Assembly: GCF_002895525.1 (NCBI RefSeq)
Contig: NZ_AZRL01000012.1
Location: 1-64,000 of the forward strand
Direction: 5' to 3'
DNA length: 64,000 nt
From: Petrotoga olearia DSM 13574
Lineage (GTDB): Bacteria; Thermotogota; Thermotogae; Petrotogales; Petrotogaceae
Of the stretch, positions 33,810-44,065 are shown piece after piece. The position numbers and the translations under genes are program-made. The notes under the pieces are model-generated. The model searched no databases. It was not told where the DNA came from and was given only the letters and a program-made list of their open reading frames with translations. Positions within the stretch are counted from its first letter, which is position 1, and every line of letters begins with the position of its first letter.

Positions 33810-35880
33810 TAATTAACAACCTCACATTCGCACCTGGCTCGATCTTTTGTAGAAAGCTTTCAACTTTTTCGTCGTTTAAGTAAATTTCATAAGATTGTAT
33901 TTCTTCAATGTTTATGGAAAGATGTGAAAATACATCGATTAATTGAACATCCTTTTTCACTTTTTTTATCGAATAATTCGCTCCATTAGCCACTTCTGCT
34001 TCTATATCCACAACTTTCCCGTCATAGGATACGATTATTTCTTCTTTGTTTAAATGAACCTCTTTCCCATTTAAAAATACCTTCATCTTTTCGGTTTCGA
34101 TATCCAAGAATTCTTTTATCTTAGGAAGCTTTATGGCTTTTGTTTTTAGAAGATCTCCATTTTTTATTTGATAATCTTTATCTAAGATTTCTTCGTCTTT
34201 CATGATGATCGTACCCACAGGGACTTCATATGGAAGGTTATTTATTGTGAAGAAAATTTTCTCGTTGTAATTTTTAAATACATCCTCTATTTTTGGAGGC
34301 GTTGTAAATATTTTATCTCCGTCTTTGATCTCTTCTTCCAAGTTTTCTACTTTTTCATCGTTTTTTATTACAACGGGATAAGTGGTTTTAGGTTCTCCAT
34401 TTAAGAAAAATTCAATGGGGTCTATTACGTCTTTTACTTTTAAATTGACAGGTTTTCCGTTCTTGGGTTCTTCTATTTCAACGTGGTCTCCTGGTTTGAT
34501 GGGAGAGTGTATATCTGCAGATACTCCGTTTATCGTAATTTTTGCCTTCTCACCCATATTTCCCTTTTTTATCTGTAATTTTCCGTTCAGTTCGAAAGCT
34601 ATCGCTGGGGAGGGTAATCCAACCAATTTGTCTAGAGAATAACCTGATTGTAGTAACGCCTGTAAAACGTTCATGTCTTTTCCTATGATTAACATATTTA
34701 CATTTCTACCATTTATTTTAACTGTATTGAACACACTACCCTGTTTTTTCAGTGCAACATTTACTATACCTAAAGGGGTTATGTATTCACTACCTTCCAT
34801 TCTTTTTGATTCAAAAATGATATTCTCCAAGTTTTTGGTAGTTTTTAGTGATACCCTTTCTTTGGGAAGTCCAAGTTTGTCGGCTAATTTTTCGGTGAAA
34901 GTCGGCACTTTTCCCCCTCCACCTACTACCATCACAGCGACAGGAGGTTTCCCGTTTAAATTCAATATTTCTTTAGCTATTTTATCTGTTATGCTGTCTA
35001 TAACAGGTGTGATTATTTCGATTACTTCTTCTTTTCTAATAACTTGAGGATTATCCAAAATATCGTTGTATGTAATTTCATCGCTTTGAGATAATTGTTT
35101 TTTAATCATTTCAGCGGTTTTGAAATCCACTAAAAGTTGTTGAGATATAGTGTCTGTTATCTCGTCTCCAGCTAAAGGTACCATTCCATAGCCTGTTATT
35201 ACCCCTTTATTTGATATGGATATATCGCTTGTACCTGCTCCCACATCTACCATTGCAACATTCAGGTTTCTCAAGTCCTCAGGTACAACTAAACTTGTGG
35301 CAGCTATCGGTTCCAATGTAACATGGATTGGTTTTAATCCTACTTTATCCAACACAGACATCATTGCTTCTACAACATTTTTTGGTAGATAAGCTGCTAA
35401 AACTTTTACTTTTGCTTTGTCACCTCTTTGCCCTTCTAGATGTTTAATCCATTGATTATCAAGACTGTAGTAAAGTATGGAGTATCCTACACAGTACATT
35501 TCTTGTAAGTAGTTTAATTTTTCTGTAGATGCTTTGACGGCTTCAAGTTCCATTTTTTTGATTGTTTCATTGTCTAAGTAACCATAAGTTGAAATATCAA
35601 GGCTGTAAGAACCTATTGAAGAGATTAGAAATCTACCAGCTATGGCGATGGCAACTTCGGAAAGATTGATGGAACTTTCTTCTTCCAGCTTTTTCTTTAT
35701 TTTGGATACCCCTTTTGCAACCTTGTTTACATCATGAATTTGTCCGTCAAGCATAGCTCTATTTTCGTGTTCAACTTCTGCAAAATGTTTGATGATTATA
35801 TTTTCAGCTTCTTCATCATATTCTGCCAATGTCCCTACAAGAGTTCTTGTACCTATATCAAGTCCAAAGATCATTTCCAT
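33787..35880 (-). CDS. FtsA/PilM-related actin-like protein with long C-terminal extension
   Basis: A 697-residue actin-fold ATPase relative. The first ~350 residues match the FtsA/PilM class: phosphate-1 GLDIGTRTLVG (about 5-15), phosphate-2 VDVGAGTSDISI (about 210-221) and adenosine loop VMVVGGGGKVP (about 315-325). A normal FtsA ends near residue 420; here about 300 residues follow, made of repeated beta-rich units that look related to one another, with LNGKxxV..., INNLPYEVP-type turns and GDxI strands at roughly 60-90 residue intervals. No amphipathic membrane helix is obvious at the end. Such proteins could link division or envelope structures; the function of the extension is unknown. 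Confidence 0.75.
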   Translation of the reverse strand: MEMIFGLDIGTRTLVGTLAEYDEEAENIIIKHFAEVEHENRAMLDGQIHDVNKVAKGVSKIKKKLEEESSINLSEVAIAIAGRFLISSIGSYSLDISTYGYLDNETIKKMELEAVKASTEKLNYLQEMYCVGYSILYYSLDNQWIKHLEGQRGDKAKVKVLAAYLPKNVVEAMMSVLDKVGLKPIHVTLEPIAATSLVVPEDLRNLNVAMVDVGAGTSDISISNKGVITGYGMVPLAGDEITDTISQQLLVDFKTAEMIKKQLSQSDEITYNDILDNPQVIRKEEVIEIITPVIDSITDKIAKEILNLNGKPPVAVMVVGGGGKVPTFTEKLADKLGLPKERVSLKTTKNLENIIFESKRMEGSEYITPLGIVNVALKKQGSVFNTVKINGRNVNMLIIGKDMNVLQALLQSGYSLDKLVGLPSPAIAFELNGKLQIKKGNMGEKAKITINGVSADIHSPIKPGDHVEIEEPKNGKPVNLKVKDVIDPIEFFLNGEPKTTYPVVIKNDEKVENLEEEIKDGDKIFTTPPKIEDVFKNYNEKIFFTINNLPYEVPVGTIIMKDEEILDKDYQIKNGDLLKTKAIKLPKIKEFLDIETEKMKVFLNGKEVHLNKEEIIVSYDGKVVDIEAEVANGANYSIKKVKKDVQLIDVFSHLSINIEEIQSYEIYLNDEKVESFLQKIEPGANVRLLINDQRNRS

Positions 35881-35891
35881 TCCCCCATTAT

Positions 35892-38201
35892 TTAGACTTC
35901 TATCACTGTCGCCCCTGTTCCCCCTTCTTCACTTCGGGCGATTTTGAAATCTTTAATTAGAGATGATTTTCTTAGATAATCCCAAATTCCCATAGCTAGT
36001 TTCCCCGTTCCTTTCCCATGTATTATTCTTCCTTCTTTTATCCCAGAACTTATTAAATCAGAAATAAATTTTTCTATTTCTGGTATAGCTTCATTTACTG
36101 AATAACCTCTAACATCTAATTCAGTGTTCATATTTTTCTTTTGATCTATTTTAACTTGAATTCTTTTTTCTTCATTTTTATCTTTATCAGAGTTAATTAA
36201 AGGTTCAATTTCCGTTGGATTATAAGTTATCTCTATGGGAGAACCGTCAATCTGAACGGTTATCTTTGAGTTTGTCACACTTTTTACCGTCCCCATAATA
36301 TTATTAGAGGTTTTTACTTTCATTCCAACCTTTATCTTAGACCTTTCAATTTTTCGCCCTTTTTGTTTTTGAGATAATGTATTTTTAATTTCTTCAAGTT
36401 TTGAGGCCATATTCTCGGATTCTTTTAATTTTTTTCTGATTTCTTGTAGATCGATTTGATCTTTGTTTTGCTTGATTTCTTTTAATACGTTTTGAATTTG
36501 ACTTCTCATATTTTTTATCTGTTCTTTAAGTTGATACAACTCTGGATCGAGACTTTCTATTTCTTTGTTCTTTAATTTTTGCAGTTTTTCTTCGTACTCT
36601 TTTTTATTGTTGTCAATCTCTTCTTCTTTCTTCCTGATTCTTTCTATACTTTCTTCGTATTCTTTGTGTATAGAAGTTAATCTACTGAGTACTTTTTCAC
36701 TTTGTGAAAATTCCTCGCTGAGATTTATTTTACTTTCTTCTATTATTTGAGGGTCAATCCCCAATCTTTCGGCTATTTCAATTGCATGAGAAGCTCCCGG
36801 CACTCCTATCATTAGTTTGTATGTAGGTTTGAGTGTCTCAATATCGAATGACATAGAAGCTGCGAGCAATTTTTCTTCTTCCAGAGAGAATGTTTTAATT
36901 TCAGATAGATGTGAAGTGGCAAATATTATTGGTCCTTTCATCAACAGGTACTTCAAAATGGCTTTGCTTAAGGCAGCTCCTTCAATCGGATCGGTTCCTG
37001 TTCCTAGTTCATCTATCAATACAATGGATTTTTCATTGACGTTTTCAAGTATATTTTTTAAGTTCAACAAATGTGCTGAAAAAGTGCTTAGGTTTTGAGA
37101 TATATCTTGTTGGTCCCCCATATCCGTATAAATTTCTTCTATAAAAGGCATTTCAGCATTTAAAGCTAATACTGGTAAAGCGGAATGAGCCATAAAAAAG
37201 GCTAATCCAATTGATTTCAGAGAAACCGTTTTACCCCCAGTGTTAGGTCCCGTTATTATCATCCCGTTTCTATCGAGCTCAACATCTATGGGGACTATTT
37301 TTTCTTTTGGTATTAATGGGTGCTTAAGTTCTTTGAGGAGTATCTTTTTAGTTGTGTGGGGCAGAATGAATACTCCATTCATCTCTTTGGCGTATCTAGC
37401 TTTTGCTATATTGGCATCTATATATTCCATCAATTCTATGTTTTTTTCTATTTTAAATTTGTTTTTTTGAAGTTCAAAAGTCAAATTTGAGAGTATTCTA
37501 TTGATTTCGTTCTTTTCTTGTGAATATAAATCTGTAAGATTTTCATTCAGTTCTATAATGGTATCTGGCTCTACAAACAAAGTAGCACCGGAATCGGATC
37601 TTCCTACGGTAATACCTTTTATAACATTTCTATTTTCACTTTTTAACGCTATACATAACCTTCCATTTCTTTCCACAGGCTGGTCTAAAGAAAGGTATTT
37701 AATATACTTGCTTTTTATCTTGTTGAATTCTACATTTAATTGATGTTTTACTGTGTTTATACCGTTTCTTATTCTTTTTAATTCGATTGAGGCGTTATCT
37801 TTAATTTCTCCTTCAGAAGTAAAAACTTTAAAGATCTGATCCTTTAATTCAAGCAGAGGTTTGTAATCTGATAACTTATCAGTGAGCAAATCATTTATAC
37901 CGCTGTAATGTTTGTGAATGGCATAACCGTCGTCCAAAAACTCTCCAATCTTTCTGAATTCTTTACCTTCGATACTTTCCTTGTTGCTGATCTTTTCCAT
38001 TATCGAAGGGATATAACTTAAACCATACAAATCTTTTAATGTACCTTTAATCGCCATATCAAAAAAAACTCGAGAAATGTTCACTTCTCGGTCTAATTCT
38101 GTTAGATCTTTGTACATTTTTACATTTTTTAAAAAATACTCTTTCCCATAATCGGTATGACTATAGGTTGAAATTAAATTTAATATTTTTTGGATTTCCA
38201 A
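35892..38201 (-). CDS. mutS2: Endonuclease MutS2 (ribosome rescue/recombination suppressor family)
   Basis: A 769-residue MutS-family ATPase lacking the mismatch-binding domain. The ATPase has GPNTGGKTVSLKSIGL (Walker A, about 320-335) and VLIDELGTGTDPIEGAAL (Walker B, about 405-422). A long coiled coil follows (about 500-620), then a KOW-like segment. The C-terminal Smr domain is complete with LDVRGYSVNEAIPEIEKF and IIHGKGTGKLAMGI. Members suppress homologous recombination or split collided ribosomes. The gene abuts ftsA-like and a small envelope-protein gene in the same direction. Confidence 0.94.
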   Translation of the reverse strand: MEIQKILNLISTYSHTDYGKEYFLKNVKMYKDLTELDREVNISRVFFDMAIKGTLKDLYGLSYIPSIMEKISNKESIEGKEFRKIGEFLDDGYAIHKHYSGINDLLTDKLSDYKPLLELKDQIFKVFTSEGEIKDNASIELKRIRNGINTVKHQLNVEFNKIKSKYIKYLSLDQPVERNGRLCIALKSENRNVIKGITVGRSDSGATLFVEPDTIIELNENLTDLYSQEKNEINRILSNLTFELQKNKFKIEKNIELMEYIDANIAKARYAKEMNGVFILPHTTKKILLKELKHPLIPKEKIVPIDVELDRNGMIITGPNTGGKTVSLKSIGLAFFMAHSALPVLALNAEMPFIEEIYTDMGDQQDISQNLSTFSAHLLNLKNILENVNEKSIVLIDELGTGTDPIEGAALSKAILKYLLMKGPIIFATSHLSEIKTFSLEEEKLLAASMSFDIETLKPTYKLMIGVPGASHAIEIAERLGIDPQIIEESKINLSEEFSQSEKVLSRLTSIHKEYEESIERIRKKEEEIDNNKKEYEEKLQKLKNKEIESLDPELYQLKEQIKNMRSQIQNVLKEIKQNKDQIDLQEIRKKLKESENMASKLEEIKNTLSQKQKGRKIERSKIKVGMKVKTSNNIMGTVKSVTNSKITVQIDGSPIEITYNPTEIEPLINSDKDKNEEKRIQVKIDQKKNMNTELDVRGYSVNEAIPEIEKFISDLISSGIKEGRIIHGKGTGKLAMGIWDYLRKSSLIKDFKIARSEEGGTGATVIEV

Positions 38202-38218
38202 ATCCTTGTAGGTTTTTT

Positions 38219-38740
38219 CTAAAATTTAAAACTCACTCCCAACGAGATTGGTAGATAATTAACGGTTAGGCTTTCTTCTTCGTAGTACCGGGTCTCGTAA
38301 CCAACAGACAGAGATAAATTGTTGTAGCTGATACCTCCATTAATAAGTATTTCTGTTTTAAAATTTTGAAAATAGTCTTCCGTGTGAACGCCTCCATAGG
38401 CGGATACCAAAAAATTTAAATTGCCAATTATATTGGTTGTATATTTCATATTCAACCCTAAAGAAATTCCAACATCTTCTATATTTTGTGAACTATCTAA
38501 TAATTCGTAATTGTAAAAAAATCCTACATAAGGGCCATAGGAGATTTCTTCACTATCTTGGGTTGGAATTAAAAAAGAAATCCTTCCACCGGTGTAATCT
38601 AAACTTTGTTGAATGCTTGTATCACCTGTTGAATTAAGCGTGTAGGAATAAGAAGGGGTCAATAATAACTCAAAAGCGTATGTAACGCTAGTTATGATAA
38701 AGAATATGGTAAGTGCTAAAAAAAATTTATTTTTTATCAT
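38219..38740 (-). CDS. Small predicted outer-membrane beta-barrel-like protein
   Basis: A 173-residue protein with a typical signal peptide (KNKFFLALTIFFIITSVTYA). The mature part consists of alternating strands with aromatic residues (SFLIPTQD, YVGFFYNYELL, SYNNLSLSVGYETRYY) and ends in Phe (SLGVSFKF), the usual final strand of an outer-membrane barrel. About eight strands could be drawn. No family match is recognised. It sits between dxs and mutS2 in the same direction, with gaps of under 20 bases, so cotranscription is likely. Confidence 0.6.
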   Translation of the reverse strand: MIKNKFFLALTIFFIITSVTYAFELLLTPSYSYTLNSTGDTSIQQSLDYTGGRISFLIPTQDSEEISYGPYVGFFYNYELLDSSQNIEDVGISLGLNMKYTTNIIGNLNFLVSAYGGVHTEDYFQNFKTEILINGGISYNNLSLSVGYETRYYEEESLTVNYLPISLGVSFKF

Positions 38741-38759
38741 TTTTTACTCTCCCTTTTTT

Positions 38760-40598
38760 TTAAGATGGTTGTATTTTAACCTTGGAGACGATTTTTTCAA
38801 AGTTATCCCTTATAGTTTTTATTGAAAGACCGCATTCTTCTAGTTGTTCTTCTCTTGTGGCATGAGAAACAAACTCATCTTTCACACCAAAGGAATAAAT
38901 TTTTTTATCTCTCAGTTTGAATATCTCTTCGTTGAAACCACCTTTCAAACTCCCCTCTTCATAAACAAAAATATATTCAGCTTTTTGTTCCAAAAGTTCC
39001 AAAAAATATTCATTTAAAGGTTTGACGCTTCGTACTCCGATTATATTAATGTTATAATCTTTCAGTGCTTCATAAACATTTTGAGAGATAGTTCCAACAG
39101 CAAGAGCGTATAACGCAGAATCAGCCATTTTTAGAAATTTCCATTCCCCATCTACTATTTGAAGATTGTCGAGTATATTTTGTATTTCAACTTTTTCTCC
39201 ATCTCTTGGAAATCTAATAAATCTAGGTTTTTTCAATCCTTTTATTACAGAAGTATAAATCATATTAGCTAAATCTTGTGCGTTCAATGGGGTCCATATT
39301 TCTACATTTGGAATTAACCTTGTATATGAGATGTCAAAAGCTCCATGGTGGGTAGGACCATCTTCTCCAACCAAACCCGCTCTATCTAACAAAAATAGAA
39401 CCGGTGTCTTTTGTAAGGCAACATCATGAATAAGTGAATCAAATGCCCTTTGCATGAAAGTTGAGTAAATATCAACAACAGGCAAAACTCCACCTAAAGA
39501 TAGAGCAGACGCCGTAGTAACTATACTTGGTTCCGTGATACCCATATCAATTACTTTGTCAGGACATATTTCTTGAAGTATATTTAATCCCGTTCCATCG
39601 GTCATGGCTCCCGTAAAAGCTAAAAATTCAAAATCTTTTAAGTGGGATAACGTATACCCGACAATTTTACTATAAGAAACTTTGTCTGGTTCTTTTTTTG
39701 ATACACCATGAAATTTAGTCGGAGATTTTTCTGTTTCTTCGAACCCTTTACCTTTAGTGGTGACAACATGCAGTATCACAGACTTCTCATCATAAACTTT
39801 AATGAACTCCAAAAATTCTTCCATTTTTTTGATATCATGTCCATCGACAGGTCCATAATATTTGATTCCCAACTCTTCAAATAATGATGCGGGTGTATCG
39901 TATATCGAGTATTTTAAAGCGTTTCTGACTTTCTTTAAAACTGATTCTACATCTTTACCTAGGGAAGAATCTTCCAAAGAACTCTTTAAAATCTCTTTTG
40001 CTTGAGTATATTCTTTTTTTATTCTAAGGTTATTCAATAATTGGGAAATCGTTCCTACATTTTTTGAAATAGCCATGTTGTTATCGTTTAGAACTATTTT
40101 AACTTTTACATCTTGATAGTTCAATTGATTTAACGATTCAAGAGCCATTCCGCAACCTAAGGCTCCATCTCCAATAACTGCCACTATATTTCTTTTCCTA
40201 TTTTTTATTTTATCAGATAGGGCATAACCTAGGGAAGCTGCTATAGAAGTCCCTGCATGCCCAGCTCCGAATCTATCCGCTTGTGATTCGTAGATATTTG
40301 TGTAACCACTTAATCCGCCTTTTTCACGTATAGTCTTGAAATCTTTCCAACGACCTGTCAACAGTTTATGCACGTAAGATTGATGACTGGTATCCCAAAT
40401 AATAACATCTTCTAGTGGATCAAATATCCTGTACAATGCAATAGTTAATTCCACAACACCCAAATTTGAGGCAAGATGGCCATTGCTATTGTATACTACG
40501 TTGAAAATATACTTTCGAATCTCTTGAGCTATTTCTTCTAATTCCTTGTAGCTCATGTTCTTAAATGCTTTATACAGAGGAGTATTTGGTGATGCCAT
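38760..40598 (-). CDS. dxs: 1-deoxy-D-xylulose-5-phosphate synthase
   Basis: Thiamine-diphosphate enzyme that condenses pyruvate and glyceraldehyde 3-phosphate, entering the MEP isoprenoid pathway. The 612-residue protein has SNGHLASNLGVVELT (about 38-52), TPP-binding GDGALGCGMALESLNQL (about 142-158) and NDNNMAIS. The C-terminal pyrimidine-binding part contains DRAGLVGEDGPTHHGAFD (about 405-422) with catalytic-type His. Length and motif order are normal. The gene follows nusB after about 60 bases. Confidence 0.95.
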   Translation of the reverse strand: MASPNTPLYKAFKNMSYKELEEIAQEIRKYIFNVVYNSNGHLASNLGVVELTIALYRIFDPLEDVIIWDTSHQSYVHKLLTGRWKDFKTIREKGGLSGYTNIYESQADRFGAGHAGTSIAASLGYALSDKIKNRKRNIVAVIGDGALGCGMALESLNQLNYQDVKVKIVLNDNNMAISKNVGTISQLLNNLRIKKEYTQAKEILKSSLEDSSLGKDVESVLKKVRNALKYSIYDTPASLFEELGIKYYGPVDGHDIKKMEEFLEFIKVYDEKSVILHVVTTKGKGFEETEKSPTKFHGVSKKEPDKVSYSKIVGYTLSHLKDFEFLAFTGAMTDGTGLNILQEICPDKVIDMGITEPSIVTTASALSLGGVLPVVDIYSTFMQRAFDSLIHDVALQKTPVLFLLDRAGLVGEDGPTHHGAFDISYTRLIPNVEIWTPLNAQDLANMIYTSVIKGLKKPRFIRFPRDGEKVEIQNILDNLQIVDGEWKFLKMADSALYALAVGTISQNVYEALKDYNINIIGVRSVKPLNEYFLELLEQKAEYIFVYEEGSLKGGFNEEIFKLRDKKIYSFGVKDEFVSHATREEQLEECGLSIKTIRDNFEKIVSKVKIQPS

Positions 40599-40660
40599 AC
40601 ATTTTATATAGATTTTTAGTTACTCAAAATCTATACTTCCCCCTTTCGATTTTTGTGACT

Positions 40661-41095
40661 CTACATAATCGATGCTTGCGAACGTGCAATCTTATCCATA
40701 ATACCGTTAACAAAAGCAGCGGCTTTTTGTGTCGCATAAGTTTTGGTTAACTCCGTTGATTCATTTAATATTACTTTGATGGGTATATCTTTTTTGTTTA
40801 TTAGTTCGTAGATAAAAATCCTCATCACTGTTTTTTCGATGTTTCCTATCCTTTCTATTGACCAATCAATTGAATATTTTTTAATCAACTCATCATACTC
40901 ATTTTTATTTTTATAAATATCTTCAATGTATTGTTTAGCCTCTAAATAATAACTTTCTTCTAATCGTACCCTTTCGTTTAATTTTTCAAAAGTGAATAAT
41001 ATATCTTCCAACTTCACATCCTTTACTGATAGTTGGAAAAGGCTTTCAAAAATTAACTTTCTCATCATCCTTTTTTTTGATATGTTTTCATTCAT
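40661..41095 (-). CDS. nusB: Transcription antitermination factor NusB
   Basis: Binds boxA RNA with ribosomal protein S10 to prevent premature termination in rRNA operons. The 144-residue form begins MNENISKKRMMRKLIFESLFQ, the expected first helix. A longer frame adds 24 very basic residues that are only the shifted reading of the Glu-Lys-rich end of the preceding gene, so I exclude it. The C-terminal half shows YSIDWSIERIGNIEKTVMRI and KVILNESTELTKTYA, both characteristic. It overlaps the end of the Asp23-family gene by eight bases. Confidence 0.93.
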   Translation of the reverse strand: MNENISKKRMMRKLIFESLFQLSVKDVKLEDILFTFEKLNERVRLEESYYLEAKQYIEDIYKNKNEYDELIKKYSIDWSIERIGNIEKTVMRIFIYELINKKDIPIKVILNESTELTKTYATQKAAAFVNGIMDKIARSQASIM

Positions 41096-41540
41096 TCTTT
41101 TCCTTTTTCTCTTCATCCTCCTTTTCTTCACTTTCAGGGATTTCTTCTTTTTCAGGGATTTCTTCATTTTCCAAGGTTTCTTCTTCTATTTCTTCGTACT
41201 CTTCTAACTCTTCGGGCTTTACAAGGTTTTCGATGGATACGTCAATGTTTGAGATATAGACCTCTGCAATTCTTTCAAGATCATCTTTAACAGCTTTTTG
41301 AATATTTTTAGAAAATTCAACGATGTTTTCGCCATATTTAGCCGGTACCTTTAACGAAACACTAACGCTTGAATCGTCGTTAATTGTAATCTTTATACTT
41401 TTTTGCAAATCTTTTTGAATTTTCTCGTTATAGACCTTTTGTTCTTTCATGTAACCTTCTACACTTTTGAAAACTAAATCTTTTAATACATTTTCTGAAA
41501 TACTAATTTCTCCAAAATCATTTTCCTCATTCAAAGCCAT
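41088..41540 (-). CDS. Asp23/Gls24-family envelope stress protein
   Basis: A 150-residue protein of the Asp23 family (also called DUF322). It has the opening GEISISENVLKDLVFKSVEGY and the strand DDSSVSVSLKVPAKYGENIVEF, followed by DLERIAEVYISNIDVSIENLV. The last 35 residues are an acidic run of Glu, Lys and Pro repeats (EIPEKEEIPESEEKEDEEK), not part of the fold. Family members are membrane-associated or linked to envelope stress in Gram-positive bacteria. In many genomes this gene precedes nusB, as here. Specific role unknown. Confidence 0.85.
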   Translation of the reverse strand: MALNEENDFGEISISENVLKDLVFKSVEGYMKEQKVYNEKIQKDLQKSIKITINDDSSVSVSLKVPAKYGENIVEFSKNIQKAVKDDLERIAEVYISNIDVSIENLVKPEELEEYEEIEEETLENEEIPEKEEIPESEEKEDEEKKEKNE

Positions 41541-41592
41541 CGTTTTTCCCTCCTTAGGATTAATATTTACCTATTTTTTATTATATCATAAA

Positions 41593-44046
41593 TTAAAACA
41601 TTTTTAACTGATTTTCATGTGATTCATATTTTTTCTTATTAATATTTTTTATTCTCTTTAATCTACTTTCCAAGTCCACTCTATTTGACAATTGAGCCAA
41701 TATTTCTTTTGATCTTTCAATTATTTCGATAGGAAATCCCGCCAATCTTGCTATTTCTATACCATAACTGTTGTCACTGATGCCATCTTCAATTTTGTGT
41801 AAAAATATAACGCCATCCATAGTTTCTACAACCTTTATTCTTTTGGCAACAACTTCTTCGTATATATGTGACATGTAAGTTAACTCAGTATAATGTGTAG
41901 CGAAGATTGTATTGCATCTTTTAACTTGAAATAAATATTCTGAGATTGCCCATGCAACAGAAATACCGTCTAACGTACTAGTTCCTCTACCCACTTCATC
42001 AAGGAGCACAAGGCTGTTATCCGTTGCTTTATTCATTATAGTCGAAACCTCTAGCATCTCGACTAAAAAAGTTGATTTCCCGCTAACTATATCATCCCTT
42101 GCACCGATTCTAGTGAATATACCGTCATAAATAGGGATTTCTGCCGTTTCAGCTGGAACGAAGCAACCTATTTGTGCCATTACACTTATAAGTCCTATTT
42201 GCCTTATGAAAGTTGATTTTCCGCTCATATTAGGACCTGTCAAAATTATATAAAACTTGTCTTCGCTTAAATATAAGTCGTTAGGAGTAAAGTCATCAAC
42301 AAATCTTTCCACCACCGGATGTCTTGCGTTGATTATTTTGATTTCTTTGGAGTTTTGCACAAAAGTGGGCCTTTTATAATTGTAAACTCTGCTAACCTCT
42401 GCAAAAGATCTAAAAACATCCAATTCAGCGATCTTATCGGAAAGTTTTTCTATTTTATCCACATATTGACTTAGATGCGTTAATACCTTATCGTAAATAT
42501 CTTTTTCAATGGCCTTTATTTTTTCTTCTGATACTGCTAAGCGCTGTTCGACTTCTTCCAATTCTTTTATTGTGTATCTTTCCGTATTAACCAACGTTTG
42601 CTTTCTCACGTAATCATCGGGAACTTTAGAAGATTGCGATTTCGAAACTTCTATATAGAAACCGTAAATCTTATTCCTTCCAACTTTCAAAGTGTTAATC
42701 TTAGTTTTTTCCTTCTCCCTCTTTTCAATACCTTTCAAAACGCTATCTAAGTTATGAAATATGTTTCTGTATTCATCTAACTCTTCTGAAACACCTTCCT
42801 TAATTACTTTTCCGTTTCCAGGAGCAATTGCAGGTTCTTCTATGATGGTATTTTCGATAAACTCTTTAACTTCTCTAAGGACATCTATACCATCAAAAAA
42901 ATTGGTCAACCCTGGATTCGAAGTTAAAGATTCGAGTATATAGGGAATAACTTCCAAAGAATCTTTTAATGCTATGAGATCTTTTGGAGTTGCCTTCATC
43001 AAAGAAATCCTAGATGAGATCCTTTCGAGATCTTTTACAGATGACAAATATTCTTTTAGTTCTTCTAACAAAAGAGGATCTTCAACTAAGTATTGGACTT
43101 TGTTTAGCCTTTCTTCTATTTTTTCTTTATCAGTGAGAGGAGTAAGGATGAACTCTCTTAATTTTCTATTCCCCATACTGGTTTTTGTGAATTTTAGAAT
43201 GTCGTAAAGAGTTTTTCCTTTGTTTGAATTTGTAGGAAGAATCCCAAGATTCTCTATAGTGTTGGAATCTAAAAACATGTAGTTTTTTGTCTTAAAACGT
43301 TTTGGAAGTTTCATGTGTTTGATTTTTGAAAATTGTGTGACTTCTAAGTACTTTAAAACAGCGTCGGCTACTTTTAATTCTTCATCATCGTAATCCAAAT
43401 GATCAAGACTTAAAACTTCGTACGTTTCTTTCAAATGGTCTTTAAAATTGTTTGAAAAGTACCATTCATCCAAGATTTCTACATATATCTGATTGGCTAA
43501 ATTTTTTATCTTTTTTGATAGGTGTTCAAGCTCCTTAGATAGCAAAATCTGTACCAAACCAAAAGAAGAGATGAAGTCTAATAGTTCGCCTTCTTTGAAA
43601 TCAAATGAGTCTAAATAAAAGTCACCCGTTGAAAAATCAAAAATGGCTATTTTAAACAAATTCCCATTGTTGGTGATCAAGGCGGTAAATCTGTTAGTTT
43701 CTTCCAACATACCTTCGTCTATGATGGTACCAGGCGTCAGTATTCTGGTTACTTTTCTATCGACTATACCTTTTGAGCTTTGAGGATCCTCCATTTGTTC
43801 ACATATAGCCACTTTATACCCGGCATCTAAAAGCCTTTTCAAATAGTTATTTAATGCATGGTAAGGAATGCCTGCCATAGGATGACCGTTTCTTTTCGTT
43901 AAGACAATTTGCAATATTTCACTGACTTTTTTGGCATCTTCAAAAAAAGTTTCATAAAAATCTCCGAGTCTAAAAAGTAAAATAGAATCTTTATATTCTT
44001 CTTTTATCTTTAGATATTGCTTTATCATCGGAGTTAAATTATTCAT
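41593..44046 (-). CDS. mutS: DNA mismatch repair protein MutS
   Basis: Recognises mismatches and loops and starts mismatch repair. The 817-residue form begins MNNLTPMIKQY after GGGAGGATC. Mismatch-binding GDFYETFFEDA (about 30-40) carries the Phe-x-Glu that stacks into DNA. The connector and lever/clamp regions follow. The ATPase has GPNMSGKSTFIRQIG (about 613-627), SLVLLDEVGRGTSTLDGISVAW and TIFATHYTEL. The end (KKYESHENQLKMF) has a beta-clamp-type motif. A copy of interspersed repeat B lies in its leader; the gene's promoter was not identified. Confidence 0.96.
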   Translation of the reverse strand: MNNLTPMIKQYLKIKEEYKDSILLFRLGDFYETFFEDAKKVSEILQIVLTKRNGHPMAGIPYHALNNYLKRLLDAGYKVAICEQMEDPQSSKGIVDRKVTRILTPGTIIDEGMLEETNRFTALITNNGNLFKIAIFDFSTGDFYLDSFDFKEGELLDFISSFGLVQILLSKELEHLSKKIKNLANQIYVEILDEWYFSNNFKDHLKETYEVLSLDHLDYDDEELKVADAVLKYLEVTQFSKIKHMKLPKRFKTKNYMFLDSNTIENLGILPTNSNKGKTLYDILKFTKTSMGNRKLREFILTPLTDKEKIEERLNKVQYLVEDPLLLEELKEYLSSVKDLERISSRISLMKATPKDLIALKDSLEVIPYILESLTSNPGLTNFFDGIDVLREVKEFIENTIIEEPAIAPGNGKVIKEGVSEELDEYRNIFHNLDSVLKGIEKREKEKTKINTLKVGRNKIYGFYIEVSKSQSSKVPDDYVRKQTLVNTERYTIKELEEVEQRLAVSEEKIKAIEKDIYDKVLTHLSQYVDKIEKLSDKIAELDVFRSFAEVSRVYNYKRPTFVQNSKEIKIINARHPVVERFVDDFTPNDLYLSEDKFYIILTGPNMSGKSTFIRQIGLISVMAQIGCFVPAETAEIPIYDGIFTRIGARDDIVSGKSTFLVEMLEVSTIMNKATDNSLVLLDEVGRGTSTLDGISVAWAISEYLFQVKRCNTIFATHYTELTYMSHIYEEVVAKRIKVVETMDGVIFLHKIEDGISDNSYGIEIARLAGFPIEIIERSKEILAQLSNRVDLESRLKRIKNINKKKYESHENQLKMF

Positions 44047-44065
44047 AAATGATCCTCCCAGCATT

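Noticed and set aside
41096-41167. Upstream basic extension of NusB
   Set aside because: Lysine/arginine-rich residues are simply the shifted frame of the Glu-Lys-rich tail of the Asp23-family gene; NusB begins normally at 41095.
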